Shown piece after piece: positions 38,744 through 46,739 of a stretch of DNA of 64,000 bases. Source of the stretch: Arthrobacter sp. MMS18-M83 (GTDB lineage Bacteria > Actinomycetota > Actinomycetes > Actinomycetales > Micrococcaceae); contig NZ_CP113343.1 of the NCBI RefSeq assembly GCF_026683955.1, positions 4,402,001 to 4,466,000 of the forward strand, read 5' to 3'. Made by a program: the position numbers and the translations under genes. Each line of letters opens with the position of its first letter. Position 1 is the first letter of the stretch. Below the pieces are notes generated by a model, which saw nothing but the letters and a program-made list of their open reading frames with translations, had not been told where the DNA came from and did not search any database.

Positions 38744-38765
38744 ACAAACCGACTGGTAGGTATGT
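38744..38765. promoter_or_regulatory. ARE-like operator A, between the two TetR genes
   Basis: On the - strand the site reads ACATACC, 7 bases, CGGTTTGT (38765 down to 38744), which resembles the autoregulatory elements bound by gamma-butyrolactone receptors. It overlaps the stop codon of the upstream TetR gene and lies 12 bases before the start of the downstream one. Confidence 0.68.
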
Positions 38766-39349
38766 CAACTGGGAGGCGCGATGGCAGGGAGCATGAAACG
38801 CCACATGTCGTCAATCCGCTTGAGAACGTCACGTCGTTCTGTCAGCACGTTGGACACCATTTGGACGCCCGTGAAGGACGCAACCAGGTACCGTGCGAAG
38901 TCTGCGGCATCAATATCGGGCCGCACGTCACCCTCTTGTTGAGCCTGGCGGGTCAGTATCTCCATGGTGGCGACCCAGTCCTGGTAGGGGCCTTTCACAT
39001 CTGCGTTGAAGGCCGAGGCCTCGAACGTCAGCCGGATGCCGGCCCGCACAATTGGCTCATCGAGCAACTGCTGGCCGAAGGTTCTGCACATCGAGATCAT
39101 GGTCTCCAGCGCCGGCAACCCGGCCGCGGCAACCCTCTCTCCCGCGACACGCACAATGTTGTGCTGTTCGGCGATGACAGCCAGCGCCAGGTCTTCCTTC
39201 GACTTGAAATGGAAATACAACGCGCCTTTTGTAACGGCGGCCCGCTCCGTGACGTCGCTGAGGCTCGCATTCCCGTATCCGACCTCTTCAAAGATCGACG
39301 CTGCCCCTTCAATCACCGCTGTTCGGGTGGCTTTGGCACGTTGTTGCAT
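38765..39349 (-). CDS. GBL-receptor-type TetR regulator (ScbR/ArpA-like)
   Basis: A 194-residue protein strongly reminiscent of ScbR/ArpA/CprB receptors, with R(A)xxTRxAVIEGAASIFEEVGYGNASL and TERAAVTKGALYFHFKSKEDLALAVI. A helical ligand-binding domain follows, with W-containing segments near the C-terminus (MWRFMLP). In Streptomyces such proteins bind AREs and release on gamma-butyrolactone. No afsA-type synthase is in this window, so an external or different signal may be sensed. The ARE-like sites A, B and C flank the cluster. Confidence 0.85.
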   Translation of the reverse strand: MQQRAKATRTAVIEGAASIFEEVGYGNASLSDVTERAAVTKGALYFHFKSKEDLALAVIAEQHNIVRVAGERVAAAGLPALETMISMCRTFGQQLLDEPIVRAGIRLTFEASAFNADVKGPYQDWVATMEILTRQAQQEGDVRPDIDAADFARYLVASFTGVQMVSNVLTERRDVLKRIDDMWRFMLPAIAPPS

Positions 39350-39864
39350 GATCAGCCTTGAGACCTCTCCGGTTTCTACATCCGGGATACTTGAGTGCGC
39401 GAATCCGACTGAGCCCGGGGACCGGCGAGGTCAACCGGATCCGGAGGGGCACACGTGGGGGCGCTCTCACGAAAGCCCGACACCGGGCTTCGAAACCATA
39501 AGGCTACCATTGTGACCGCCGATATTTCGGCCTCCGGGAGCCCGATCCTATTCCTGGCCGGCGCAGAGTTCGCGGCGCACGCGCTTAATTTTCCGCTTCC
39601 TATGAAGTTTCCCGACGCCCGGCACATCGTAAACCGGTTGAACGGTTTGTTTAATGACCATTCTGGCTCTACACTTCAAGGCGGTGGCTCGTTGTGTTTG
39701 CGGCAACCAGCTGAAGGACAGTAATGGGGGGAGGTGCGGCCGAGTAATCGACCGCACCTTTGCTGTCCGCAGCGGACGGCGTTCGATTTCCTATCTCACA
39801 TCCTTGTGGTTTAGTATTGACGAGTTGCTCCGGCGGGGATGGAAGTTCCCGGCAAGCAAAGTTT
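39350..39864. other. Intergenic region between TetR gene and tRNA-Ala
   Basis: About 515 bases without a supported gene. It holds ARE-like site C (39630-39652), a possible -10 TACACT near 39670, a strong hairpin (AGGTGCGGccga / tcgaCCGCACCT, 39732-39758) followed by TTT, and a second small hairpin GTCCGC/GCGGAC at 39765-39777. A short regulatory RNA from about 39680 to 39760 is conceivable but not demonstrated. Confidence 0.45.
39630..39652. promoter_or_regulatory. ARE-like operator C, upstream of TetR cluster
   Basis: TAAACCGGTTGAACGGTTTG with TTT following. The arms AAACCG and CGGTTT are perfect reverse complements with a 6-base centre. The AWAC-N8-CGGTTTGT pattern is shared with sites A and B. 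It lies about 280 bases before the GBL-receptor-like gene. Confidence 0.65.
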
Positions 39865-41964
39865 GGGGCTGTGGCGCAGCTGGTAGCGCACCTGCATGGC
39901 ATGCAGGGGGTCAGGGGTTCGAGTCCCCTCAGCTCCACAACATTCGACGTATTCGGAACATCGAGTAAGTCCGCAGCACGGAAAGGGAATCACCCGAACG
40001 GGTGGTTCCCTTTTTGCGTCCAGTCCCCATTCCGGACGGTTCTGCGAGGCGCCGTTGTGGTTAAAGGGCGACGAGATGCCGTCGTAGGCAAGGTGGAACA
40101 TCATTCCGTCCCTCGCATGGGCGAGGTTGTGACAGTGGTCCATCCAGATGCCGGGATTGTCCGCGGTGAGCAGCATGGTCCACATCTGTCCAGGCCGCAC
40201 CTCCATGCTGTCCATGTTGAGATCCGTGCTGACCGGACGCCCGTCGATTGATAGCACGCGCACGTGGTGCCCATGGGGGTGCATGGGGTGGACGTCGTCG
40301 CTGCGGTTCACCACCGTGACGAGCACGCGATCGCCGCCCTGGACCACGAGGGGCGGGATGTTGGGATACACCGCACCGTTGACGGTGAACGCGAAGCGGG
40401 GCACCCCGTCGACAAAGCGGATCAGGTGGTCGAGAGCGTACGTAACCGACACATTGGCGGCGGGGGCCCGGAGCGAGGCGGGCACACCATAGGTGGCCAG
40501 ATCCAACTCGGGGCCCGGCACGAAGCGCGGTGCAGGTCCCGGAGGCACGGGGGAGGCCGACGAAATCGCCCGTGGAACGAGCGAGAGCCCACTAGTGCGC
40601 GCGCCTTCGAGGGCAAGCTGGACCAGCTGATCGGGCATGGTGAATTCGACGTCGTAGCGTCCTCCGGCGGCGAGCGGCAGGACCGCCCCGGTCATTTGCC
40701 CTGCGGCCGGTCCGTCGCCCATGGCGAGGTCGCCGCCGTCGATCGCCGTGAGCCTGAACGCGACCCCGGACAGACTGAATCGCTGGGTGAGCTGGTCTGT
40801 GTTGATGATCCGTAGCCTCACGCGTGATCCGGGGGCTTTCTGTTCCGTCCAGACCGCAGCGTGCCCGCCGAAGAGCGTGGAGCCGCCGAGAGTGTGCACC
40901 GGCACCGTGATGTCCTGGATATCAGGAGCGGGGCCGTCCGGAGGGTCGACGACGAGCGCTCCATAGAGGCCCTTCGGTTCGTCGGCGGATGCGTTTTGGT
41001 GGGTGTGGTACCAATACGTTCCGGCCAGCGCGGCCGGGAACTCGTAGATGAAGCTCTGGCCCGGCATGACCGCGTCCTGGGTGACACCCGGGACGCCGTC
41101 CATCGCGTTGGGCACGTCGTAGCCGTGCCAGTGGAGTGTCACGCCGTCCGGCACATTGTCGTTCACGAGTGTCACCCGCACGGTCTCGCCCTGGCTGGCC
41201 CGCAGTTCGGGTCCCGGCAACGAGCCGAACGTGAGCGCGTCGGCGTTCGTGCCGTCGTCGAGCGTGACGCGTTCGCTGCGCGCATGAAGTGTGTACTCGC
41301 GCACCCGTCCAAGCGGTGCGGGGCCGCGCAGGGTGTCCACGCTACGGGTAGTCTCCGCAACGGGGCTTGTACTGGAGTGGTGACCCGCGGTGTGGAACGA
41401 CGACGGTGGCGCTGCCTGGCTGTCCAGCCATGAAACGGCGAGGGCCCCAAAGAGCACAACCACTCCCAGGGAACCGGCGGCGATCGTCCCCCGATTCCGC
41501 CAGCCGTGCGTGGCCCCAAGGGTCCCGGACGCAATTCCGAGGAGCGCGAGCACCGCCAGGACAGCCAGAGGGAGCCAGCCCGCCGGGGTCCCAAACGTGA
41601 AGACGGACAGGAGTCCCGCCGTCGTGAGCGCCGCTGCGGCTGCCAGCGCGGGGAGGACGACGGCGCTTGCCCGCCTCGTGAGCGTCAGTGCCACGGCGCC
41701 GATCGCCGCGCCAGGCACAGTGAAGGCGAGGCATCCGAGAACCCGATCGCCGACGAGCTCTGGCCGTCCCGTGAGAAGAACCGCCATTCGGCCAGCGGCG
41801 AGCACCAATCCGAGTAACGCACCCGCCGTGACGGTCCATGCCGGAAGCCAGACGGGGGACGCCGGCCGCGCCCGTACGAACCACGCGGCGAGCCCGCCGA
41901 TCCACGAAGCCGCGCACAACGCGGCAAGGATCAAGTCGATCCCAAGGACGGCCGACGGGGGCAT
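39811..41964 (-). CDS. Membrane-anchored multicopper oxidase
   Basis: A 717-residue open frame. The N-terminal 190 residues contain about six hydrophobic segments, followed by multicopper-oxidase cupredoxin domains with the four copper motifs: HWHGYD, YWYHTHQN, HPMHPHGHH and HCHNLAHARDGMM. Such enzymes use T1/T2/T3 copper to oxidise Cu(I), phenolics or metals. Unusually, the frame continues about 68 codons past the conserved end (after about 40017), antisense through the tRNA-Ala terminator and the tRNA to a stop at 39811. The C-terminal tail is therefore probably not native or functional. A DUF6220 membrane protein and a cupin gene lie upstream on the same strand. Confidence 0.88.
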   Translation of the reverse strand: MPPSAVLGIDLILAALCAASWIGGLAAWFVRARPASPVWLPAWTVTAGALLGLVLAAGRMAVLLTGRPELVGDRVLGCLAFTVPGAAIGAVALTLTRRASAVVLPALAAAAALTTAGLLSVFTFGTPAGWLPLAVLAVLALLGIASGTLGATHGWRNRGTIAAGSLGVVVLFGALAVSWLDSQAAPPSSFHTAGHHSSTSPVAETTRSVDTLRGPAPLGRVREYTLHARSERVTLDDGTNADALTFGSLPGPELRASQGETVRVTLVNDNVPDGVTLHWHGYDVPNAMDGVPGVTQDAVMPGQSFIYEFPAALAGTYWYHTHQNASADEPKGLYGALVVDPPDGPAPDIQDITVPVHTLGGSTLFGGHAAVWTEQKAPGSRVRLRIINTDQLTQRFSLSGVAFRLTAIDGGDLAMGDGPAAGQMTGAVLPLAAGGRYDVEFTMPDQLVQLALEGARTSGLSLVPRAISSASPVPPGPAPRFVPGPELDLATYGVPASLRAPAANVSVTYALDHLIRFVDGVPRFAFTVNGAVYPNIPPLVVQGGDRVLVTVVNRSDDVHPMHPHGHHVRVLSIDGRPVSTDLNMDSMEVRPGQMWTMLLTADNPGIWMDHCHNLAHARDGMMFHLAYDGISSPFNHNGASQNRPEWGLDAKREPPVRVIPFPCCGLTRCSEYVECCGAEGTRTPDPLHAMQVRYQLRHSPKLCLPGTSIPAGATRQY
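39865..39937 (+). tRNA. tRNA-Ala (GGC), second copy, no CCA
   Basis: The body from GGGGCTG to the discriminator A is identical to the 73-base body of the copy at 20281, including anticodon GGC. The three bases after it are CAA, not CCA, so the CCA end must be added enzymatically. It is followed by a terminator like that of the first copy. The antisense strand is open and continues the multicopper oxidase frame. Confidence 0.96.
39982..40014 (+). terminator. Terminator after second tRNA-Ala
   Basis: The stem AAAGGGAA(t)CACCC / GGGTG(g)TTCCCTTT is followed by U residues. It is near identical in its core to the terminator behind the first tRNA-Ala (20411-20439). It lies within the antisense tail of the multicopper oxidase frame. 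Confidence 0.85.
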
Positions 41965-41983
41965 CGCTGGAGTCTTCCCGCGG

Positions 41984-42442
41984 TCAGGACGACGCGGGGA
42001 GGGGCTCCTGGGTCTTGGCCTTCACGGCACTCCCAGTTCGGTTCAGGCGCCGCGCTCGGAGGAAGAGCCAGTATGTCGAGAAGATGATCAGCAGCCCGCT
42101 GACGGCGTGCACGGAGACGGCCCATGCGCCGGGCAGGTTGGGATTCTCTCGGCTCCCTCCGGTCAGGATGCCCCCGACAATGAAGACCGCGAGCTGGACA
42201 TACGTGAGCGCGAATATGCCCACGGTGAGCCAGATGGTCGACTTCCCGGACTTGGCAAGGAAGGCGAAGAGGATCGCGAGGAGCGCGAGCGAACGCATGA
42301 CGATCTGTCCGTTGATCGTGTGCGGGTCGAATGATGCGTCCCCGAGGAGCTTCCCGCCGAATGTTCCGAATCCGGCGAGGTACAGCTGGACGATAGTGTC
42401 GAGGAACAAGAGCGAACTGACGATGAGTAGGGCCTTGCGCAT
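41984..42442 (-). CDS. DUF6220-like membrane protein
   Basis: A 152-residue protein with about four membrane helices (residues 5-22, 48-66, 72-95, 115-138) and a charged C-terminal tail. It fits the DUF6220 pattern (MRKALLIVSSLLFLDTIVQLYLAGFGTFGG...DPHTINGQI). AAGGAG lies 7 bases upstream of the ATG at 42442; the longer open frame upstream is rejected. It is on the - strand 19 bases upstream of the multicopper oxidase, so probably one transcript. Function unknown. Confidence 0.8.
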   Translation of the reverse strand: MRKALLIVSSLLFLDTIVQLYLAGFGTFGGKLLGDASFDPHTINGQIVMRSLALLAILFAFLAKSGKSTIWLTVGIFALTYVQLAVFIVGGILTGGSRENPNLPGAWAVSVHAVSGLLIIFSTYWLFLRARRLNRTGSAVKAKTQEPLPASS

Positions 42443-42539
42443 GCGGACTCCTTGATGGCTGGGTGCGGGTGTGCTGCTGCCGGTGTCCGGGCTAAGGATC
42501 CGGGACACCGGCAGGCGGGTTTCAAGGGAGGCAGGGCTG

Positions 42540-42917
42540 CTACTCGGTCTTGACTCCATATTCTGCGGCGCTGACAAACTCGATGGCCGAGTAGGTCTCG
42601 TCGCCTACGACCCAGGCGTTGTGTCCTGGCGGGATGGTGTAGGAATCTCCTGTGGAAATGCTGATCTTCTTGCCGTCGTTCGTCTCGACTTCTAGGGAGC
42701 CGGCAATGCAGTACCCCACGTGGTTGAGCTGGCAGGAATCGGTTTGGACCACCGGTTTGATGCAATCCGCCCAACTCCAGCCCGGCTCGAAGCTGAGGCG
42801 GCCGATGGTGTAGTCACCGACAGTGACGTTTTCCACCAAAGTTTTGTCCGGACGGCGGGTTTCATCAGGGGAATTGTGCGACTTTACTTGAAGCTGCGTG
42901 ACGAGGTTGACAGTCAT
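42540..42917 (-). CDS. Cupin domain protein
   Basis: A 125-residue single cupin (conserved beta-barrel blocks GWSWADCIKPVVQTDSCQLNHVGYCIAGSLEV and DSYTIPPGHNAWVVGDETYSAIEF). Metal-ligand histidines include those of NHVGY and PPGHNAW. The start codon overlaps, on the opposite strand, a potential start of the methyltransferase frame. It may be a small enzyme or sensor; substrate unknown. It lies at the 5' end of the multicopper oxidase gene group. Confidence 0.85.
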   Translation of the reverse strand: MTVNLVTQLQVKSHNSPDETRRPDKTLVENVTVGDYTIGRLSFEPGWSWADCIKPVVQTDSCQLNHVGYCIAGSLEVETNDGKKISISTGDSYTIPPGHNAWVVGDETYSAIEFVSAAEYGVKTE

Positions 42918-43173
42918 GGTCTGCTCACAAGGGGAGTGGGAGCCTGATTTTCCAGGTCCGCAACGTGGCTCGCTATCCGCAGCGGACCCTGCTGTGCCTG
43001 AGCTGCTTGCGGCGCGTGCCGTGCCCTTCAGCAGCGGGCAGACGGTCGGTTACTTGCAATCTCTACCATCCTCCGCCGCCCCCGTGTTGTCGAGACTTTC
43101 AGCGGGGGATAGATTGCTGGAGGCCGCCGGACATTCCAGCAAGCCGAGAAGCGAAAGAAGGCTCGAGTTCAGC
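42918..43173 (+). other. Divergent region between cupin gene and methyltransferase
   Basis: The region is open in the methyltransferase frame but reads as low-complexity with no conserved residues. Placing the methyltransferase start at 43174 leaves 256 bases for promoters. A possible -10 TAGATT is near 43110. I see no other gene. Confidence 0.45.
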
Positions 43174-44331
43174 GTGACCCCAACGGATCCTAACGACCCT
43201 CGCGCAGTGGGCCTTGATGCATTGTTTGGCGGTCTGCGCCGGTTCCCCGACGTCGAGGCCGATAACCTGCAAGCGCACGACGCCACCGATCATCTTCTCC
43301 TCGAGACTGCGGCAGGGCACGTGCACAGCCCGAAGACCCGCGTTGCGGTGATTGGCGACCGCTACGGAGCCCTGACCCTGGGCGCTTTGGCGGCCCTCGG
43401 CGTCGAGCACATCCGTGTGTCCCAAGACCTCTACGTGAGCAGGCTCGCACTCCAACGGAACGCCGAGGCGGCAGGGCTGTCCGGTCGCTTCGAACAGTTC
43501 GAGTTGGGAGCCGCGCTGCTCGATGGCGCCGAACTGGTGATCATGCAGTTACCCAAAGCGCTCGCCGAACTGGAGGAGATCGCCGACGCCGTAGCGCGCT
43601 TTGCAGCGCCGGGCGCAGTCCTGCTGGCCGGTGGACGCGTCAAGCACATGTCCGTCGGCATGAACGCCGTCCTGGAGCGCAGCTTTGAGTCCGTACAGCC
43701 GCAGCTCGCGCAGCGGAAGTCGCGTGTCCTGCTTGCCAGCAGCCCCAAGCGCCCGGCAGGTGCGCCACCCTTCCCCGTTTCGGAACAGAACACCGAGCTA
43801 GGGATTACGGTGTGTGCCCACGGGGCTGCGTTCTCGGGTACGAAGCTGGACATCGGCACCCGATTCCTTTTGGGCTTCCTGGACAGGATTCCCAATGCGC
43901 GCCATGCTGTGGACCTCGGCTGCGGAACAGGAATCCTCGCCACGATGTACGCACGTAACCGGCCCGATGCGCGCGTTACTGCGACAGACCAATCAGCCGC
44001 AGCCGTCGCGTCCACGCGGGCCACCGCGGCGGCCAATGGGGTGGGAGACCGAGTCACCGTAGTTCAGGACGACGCCATGTCCGCCTTCGAACCAGGCAGT
44101 GCAGACCTCATCTTGCTCAACCCCCCATTCCACCTTGGTGCCAGCGTCCATGCCGGCGCGGCAACGAAGATGTTTGAGTCCGCAGCACGGGTCCTGGCTT
44201 CCGGAGGTGAACTCTGGACTGTCTACAACAGCCACTTGCAGTACCGCGCCGGGCTGGAACGCCTGATTGGTCCCACCACTGAAATGGGAAGGAACCCGAA
44301 ATTCACTGTGACACGCAGCATCAAACGTTAG
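43174..44331 (+). CDS. RlmG-like rRNA (guanine-N2)-methyltransferase
   Basis: A SAM-dependent methyltransferase of about 385 residues with the two-domain RsmC/RlmG layout. A degenerate N-terminal Rossmann half (RVAVIGDRYGALTL) is followed by a functional C-terminal half with AVDLGCGTGILATMYAR and NPPFHLG. Family members methylate G in 16S or 23S rRNA using this NPPF motif. GTG 43174 is chosen because it gives the conserved N-terminus (FGGLRRFPDVEADNLQAHDATD), and GAAAGAAGG lies upstream; an ATG at 42916 would overlap the cupin start. Exact rRNA position is unassigned. Confidence 0.85.
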   Translation: MTPTDPNDPRAVGLDALFGGLRRFPDVEADNLQAHDATDHLLLETAAGHVHSPKTRVAVIGDRYGALTLGALAALGVEHIRVSQDLYVSRLALQRNAEAAGLSGRFEQFELGAALLDGAELVIMQLPKALAELEEIADAVARFAAPGAVLLAGGRVKHMSVGMNAVLERSFESVQPQLAQRKSRVLLASSPKRPAGAPPFPVSEQNTELGITVCAHGAAFSGTKLDIGTRFLLGFLDRIPNARHAVDLGCGTGILATMYARNRPDARVTATDQSAAAVASTRATAAANGVGDRVTVVQDDAMSAFEPGSADLILLNPPFHLGASVHAGAATKMFESAARVLASGGELWTVYNSHLQYRAGLERLIGPTTEMGRNPKFTVTRSIKR

Positions 44332-44361
44332 GTGTCAGTGGGGTTGGTGAGCACGGCTCGG

Positions 44362-45252
44362 TCAGTGTGGCTGAGACAGCAACTGGTCCAGCGCGAAGTG
44401 CCCGATCCCTGACATCTGCGGGTTGTCATCCGAAAAACTGAGCATGGCCGTCGCGAACAAGACGGCCCAGCCTCGGGCCCGATCCCAGGTGCCCGCATCA
44501 ACTGCGGGCCCGAAGGCGGCGATGAAACGGTGCCGCGCACCGGCGTCGAACATCAACCAGGCGACGGCAAGATCAGCCGCCGGGTCGCCAGCCCCAAGGT
44601 CCCCGAAGTCGAGGACAGCCGCTAGCCGCCCGTCAGGGCGCAGGAGGACGTTCGCGGGGTGAAGATCTCCGTGCAGCCACAGGCTGGGCCCGTCCCACGG
44701 CGGAACCAGACAGGCTTCGGACCAAAGCTCCCGCAAGCGCGGGGCTTCCGGATAGCGGCCGGAATCAGTGAGCCGGTCCAGTACCGCGACAGACCTCGTC
44801 CCGAGGGGAACCCCGCGGAAGGGGTTGACTGGGGCGTCCGGTGCCGCGGGCACATGTATGGCGATGAGGAACGCGGCCATGTCCTCGGCCGCCGCATTCC
44901 GGGTTGCCTGGGGCACAAGCGCCGCGGAGACTCCCTCCAACCAAGGGGTCACGCTCCAGTGCCATGGATAAACGGCGGATGGACGTCCTGAATAGACAGG
45001 ACGGGGGAGGGGAATGGGGGAACGCCGGGCATACATCGGAAGGTACTGCTGTTCATGGAGTACCAACAATGCTGCCGCCTCCCGACGGGGCAAACGAACG
45101 GCCCAATCCTTGCCAAGACGGTAGATGACGTTGTCCCAACCGTTGGCCACTAGCTCCAACGGAAGGTGAGAGAAAGCGGGCAGTTGCTCCTCGAGCAAGC
45201 TCCGCACGAGTCCCGCGGTGATGTCCAGCTCGGCCTGCGGCATGAGTGCCAT
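44362..45252 (-). CDS. Aminoglycoside phosphotransferase-fold kinase
   Basis: A 296-residue APH-fold protein with the catalytic loop LWLHGDLHPANVLL (Brenner motif HGDxxxxN) and the metal motif VLDFGDLGAGDPAADL. An N-lobe aligns near GWDNVIYRLGKDWAVRLPRR. The family includes antibiotic kinases and many kinases of small metabolites. No resistance role can be assigned. Start ATG 45252 is favoured over the upstream frame start; the 45241 ATG is an alternative. It is divergent from the ROK regulator. Confidence 0.88.
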   Translation of the reverse strand: MALMPQAELDITAGLVRSLLEEQLPAFSHLPLELVANGWDNVIYRLGKDWAVRLPRREAAALLVLHEQQYLPMYARRSPIPLPRPVYSGRPSAVYPWHWSVTPWLEGVSAALVPQATRNAAAEDMAAFLIAIHVPAAPDAPVNPFRGVPLGTRSVAVLDRLTDSGRYPEAPRLRELWSEACLVPPWDGPSLWLHGDLHPANVLLRPDGRLAAVLDFGDLGAGDPAADLAVAWLMFDAGARHRFIAAFGPAVDAGTWDRARGWAVLFATAMLSFSDDNPQMSGIGHFALDQLLSQPH

Positions 45253-45343
45253 GTCCTGGGGCCTCCTGTCTGCAATATCCGCGTCCGTTCCACCCGACAA
45301 GCGTGTGGGCATACCGGGACACGCACACGTGCCGTACGATGCA

Positions 45344-45357
45344 AATGCAACAGCATT
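45344..45357. promoter_or_regulatory. Inverted repeat in front of the ROK regulator
   Basis: AATGC and GCATT flank AACA (45344-45357), and a palindromic ATTCGAAT follows immediately. The site lies 25-38 bases before the GTG start and may be an autoregulatory operator. Evidence is only position and symmetry. Confidence 0.4.
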
Positions 45358-45381
45358 ATTCGAATGATTTTAGGGGAATCC

Positions 45382-46635
45382 GTGACTGAGATCCGCCAGC
45401 CGACTCCGAGGCGCGGAACCAATCTGCCACGCATGGGGGACTTCAACCTGACCGTCATCCTCGACGCAATCAGGCGTTCATCGGGCGGACTGAGCCGGGT
45501 GGAACTGGCCCAGATCGTTGGACTTTCACCGCAGACAATCTCGAACATCTCCCGCCGCCTGCTGGATCAACGGCTCATTGTCGAGGCAGGCAAGGAAGGC
45601 AGCGGTCCGGGGAAACCGCGCACCATCTTGCGCCTGAACCCCGCCGGAATGTATGCGCTGGGCGTCCACCTTGATCCTGCAGTCATTACGTCCGTGGTCC
45701 TGGACCTGGTGGGCGACGTCGTGAAGCATTCCCGGATTCCTACTCCTGCCGGCGGCAATCCGCAGCGCGTCATCGCCGCAATCGCGGAGGAAATCAAGGC
45801 GCTGATCGAAGACTCCGGTGTTGATCAGGGAAAGATCGCGGGACTTGGTGTCGCGGCGCCGGGACCCATAGACCTCGATGAAGGTACCGTGGTCGACCCG
45901 CCCCTGATGGTGGGGTGGGACCGGGTGCACTTGAGGGACGCCCTCGCCGAAGCCACGGGGCTGGAGACCCTCGTGGATAAGGACGTGACTAGCGCAGCCG
46001 TCGCGGAAACGTGGGCTGGCGGACCAAGCGGTACGGGTAGCTTCATTTTCATGTACATGGGTACCGGCATCGGCTGCGGCATCGTCCTGAACGACGAAGT
46101 GGTCCGCGGAACATCAGGGAACGCCGGTGAAATCGGCCATATCATTGTCGACCCGGACGGCCCCCCATGCGATTGCGGTCTGCGCGGGTGCGTCAAGTCC
46201 TCCTGCATCCCGCAGGTCCTCGTGGCCGAGGCCGAAGAGCAGGGCGTCCTGGACGGTGGCCGTAAGGGTACAGAGGGGCCCGAAGTCCAGGAAGGCTTTG
46301 CAAGGCTCTGCGATGCCGCGGATTCAGGCGACGAACGCGCCATCGCCATTATCGACAAGTCGGCGGTGCTGGTTGCCCGGGCCGTCGCGGTGGTGACCAA
46401 CACCCTCGACGTCGAACGCGTCGTCTTTGGAGGCCCGTTCTGGGGCCGCATGTCCGAGCGATATCTGGATCGAATTCCTCCCCTTCTAGCCGCCAACAGC
46501 GCCGCGAACAGTATTCACGGCATTGAGGTTGTCGGGACCGGGGTGGGCGAAGACGTCGGGGCGATTGGGGCGGCCTGCCTGGTACTGGAACACACCCTTG
46601 CGCCGCGCGCCCAGCGGCTCCTGTTGGAAGGCTAA
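45382..46635 (+). CDS. ROK family transcriptional regulator
   Basis: A 417-residue protein. The N-terminal winged helix (GDFNLTVILDAIRRSSGGLSRVELAQIVGLSPQTIS) is followed by an ROK sugar-kinase-like domain with the glycine-rich VAAPGPIDLDEG, MYMGTGIGCGI and the zinc motif CDCGLRGCVKSSC. AGGGGA at 45372 supports the GTG at 45382. Such regulators control sugar-uptake operons; here the adjacent ABC importer genes start 104 bases downstream. The sugar is not predictable. Confidence 0.92.
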   Translation: MTEIRQPTPRRGTNLPRMGDFNLTVILDAIRRSSGGLSRVELAQIVGLSPQTISNISRRLLDQRLIVEAGKEGSGPGKPRTILRLNPAGMYALGVHLDPAVITSVVLDLVGDVVKHSRIPTPAGGNPQRVIAAIAEEIKALIEDSGVDQGKIAGLGVAAPGPIDLDEGTVVDPPLMVGWDRVHLRDALAEATGLETLVDKDVTSAAVAETWAGGPSGTGSFIFMYMGTGIGCGIVLNDEVVRGTSGNAGEIGHIIVDPDGPPCDCGLRGCVKSSCIPQVLVAEAEEQGVLDGGRKGTEGPEVQEGFARLCDAADSGDERAIAIIDKSAVLVARAVAVVTNTLDVERVVFGGPFWGRMSERYLDRIPPLLAANSAANSIHGIEVVGTGVGEDVGAIGAACLVLEHTLAPRAQRLLLEG

Positions 46636-46641
46636 GCCTTT

Positions 46642-46666
46642 CACTGCCCTGCGTCGCAGGGCAGTG
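46642..46666 (+). terminator. Hairpin after the ROK gene
   Basis: CACTGCCCTGC and GCAGGGCAGTG form an 11-bp perfect stem with the 3-base loop GTC and are followed by TTTATT. The ABC importer genes follow, so readthrough or a second promoter controls them. Confidence 0.8.
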
Positions 46667-46739
46667 TTTATTAATATCGGCAACAGGCTGGGCCAGCTGA
46701 AGTGTGGGGGCTGCAGCCGCTTGAAAAGATCGGAGCGTC

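Noticed and set aside
39376..39627. Open frame of 83 codons on the - strand starting at site C
   Set aside because: No ribosome site, no recognisable composition, and a proline/alanine-rich random-like sequence. It was left as intergenic.
20447..39864. A clean tRNA-bounded genomic island
   Set aside because: The tRNA copies could bound a variable region, but no integrase, attachment repeat or composition shift was seen, so only a weak suggestion is made in the findings.
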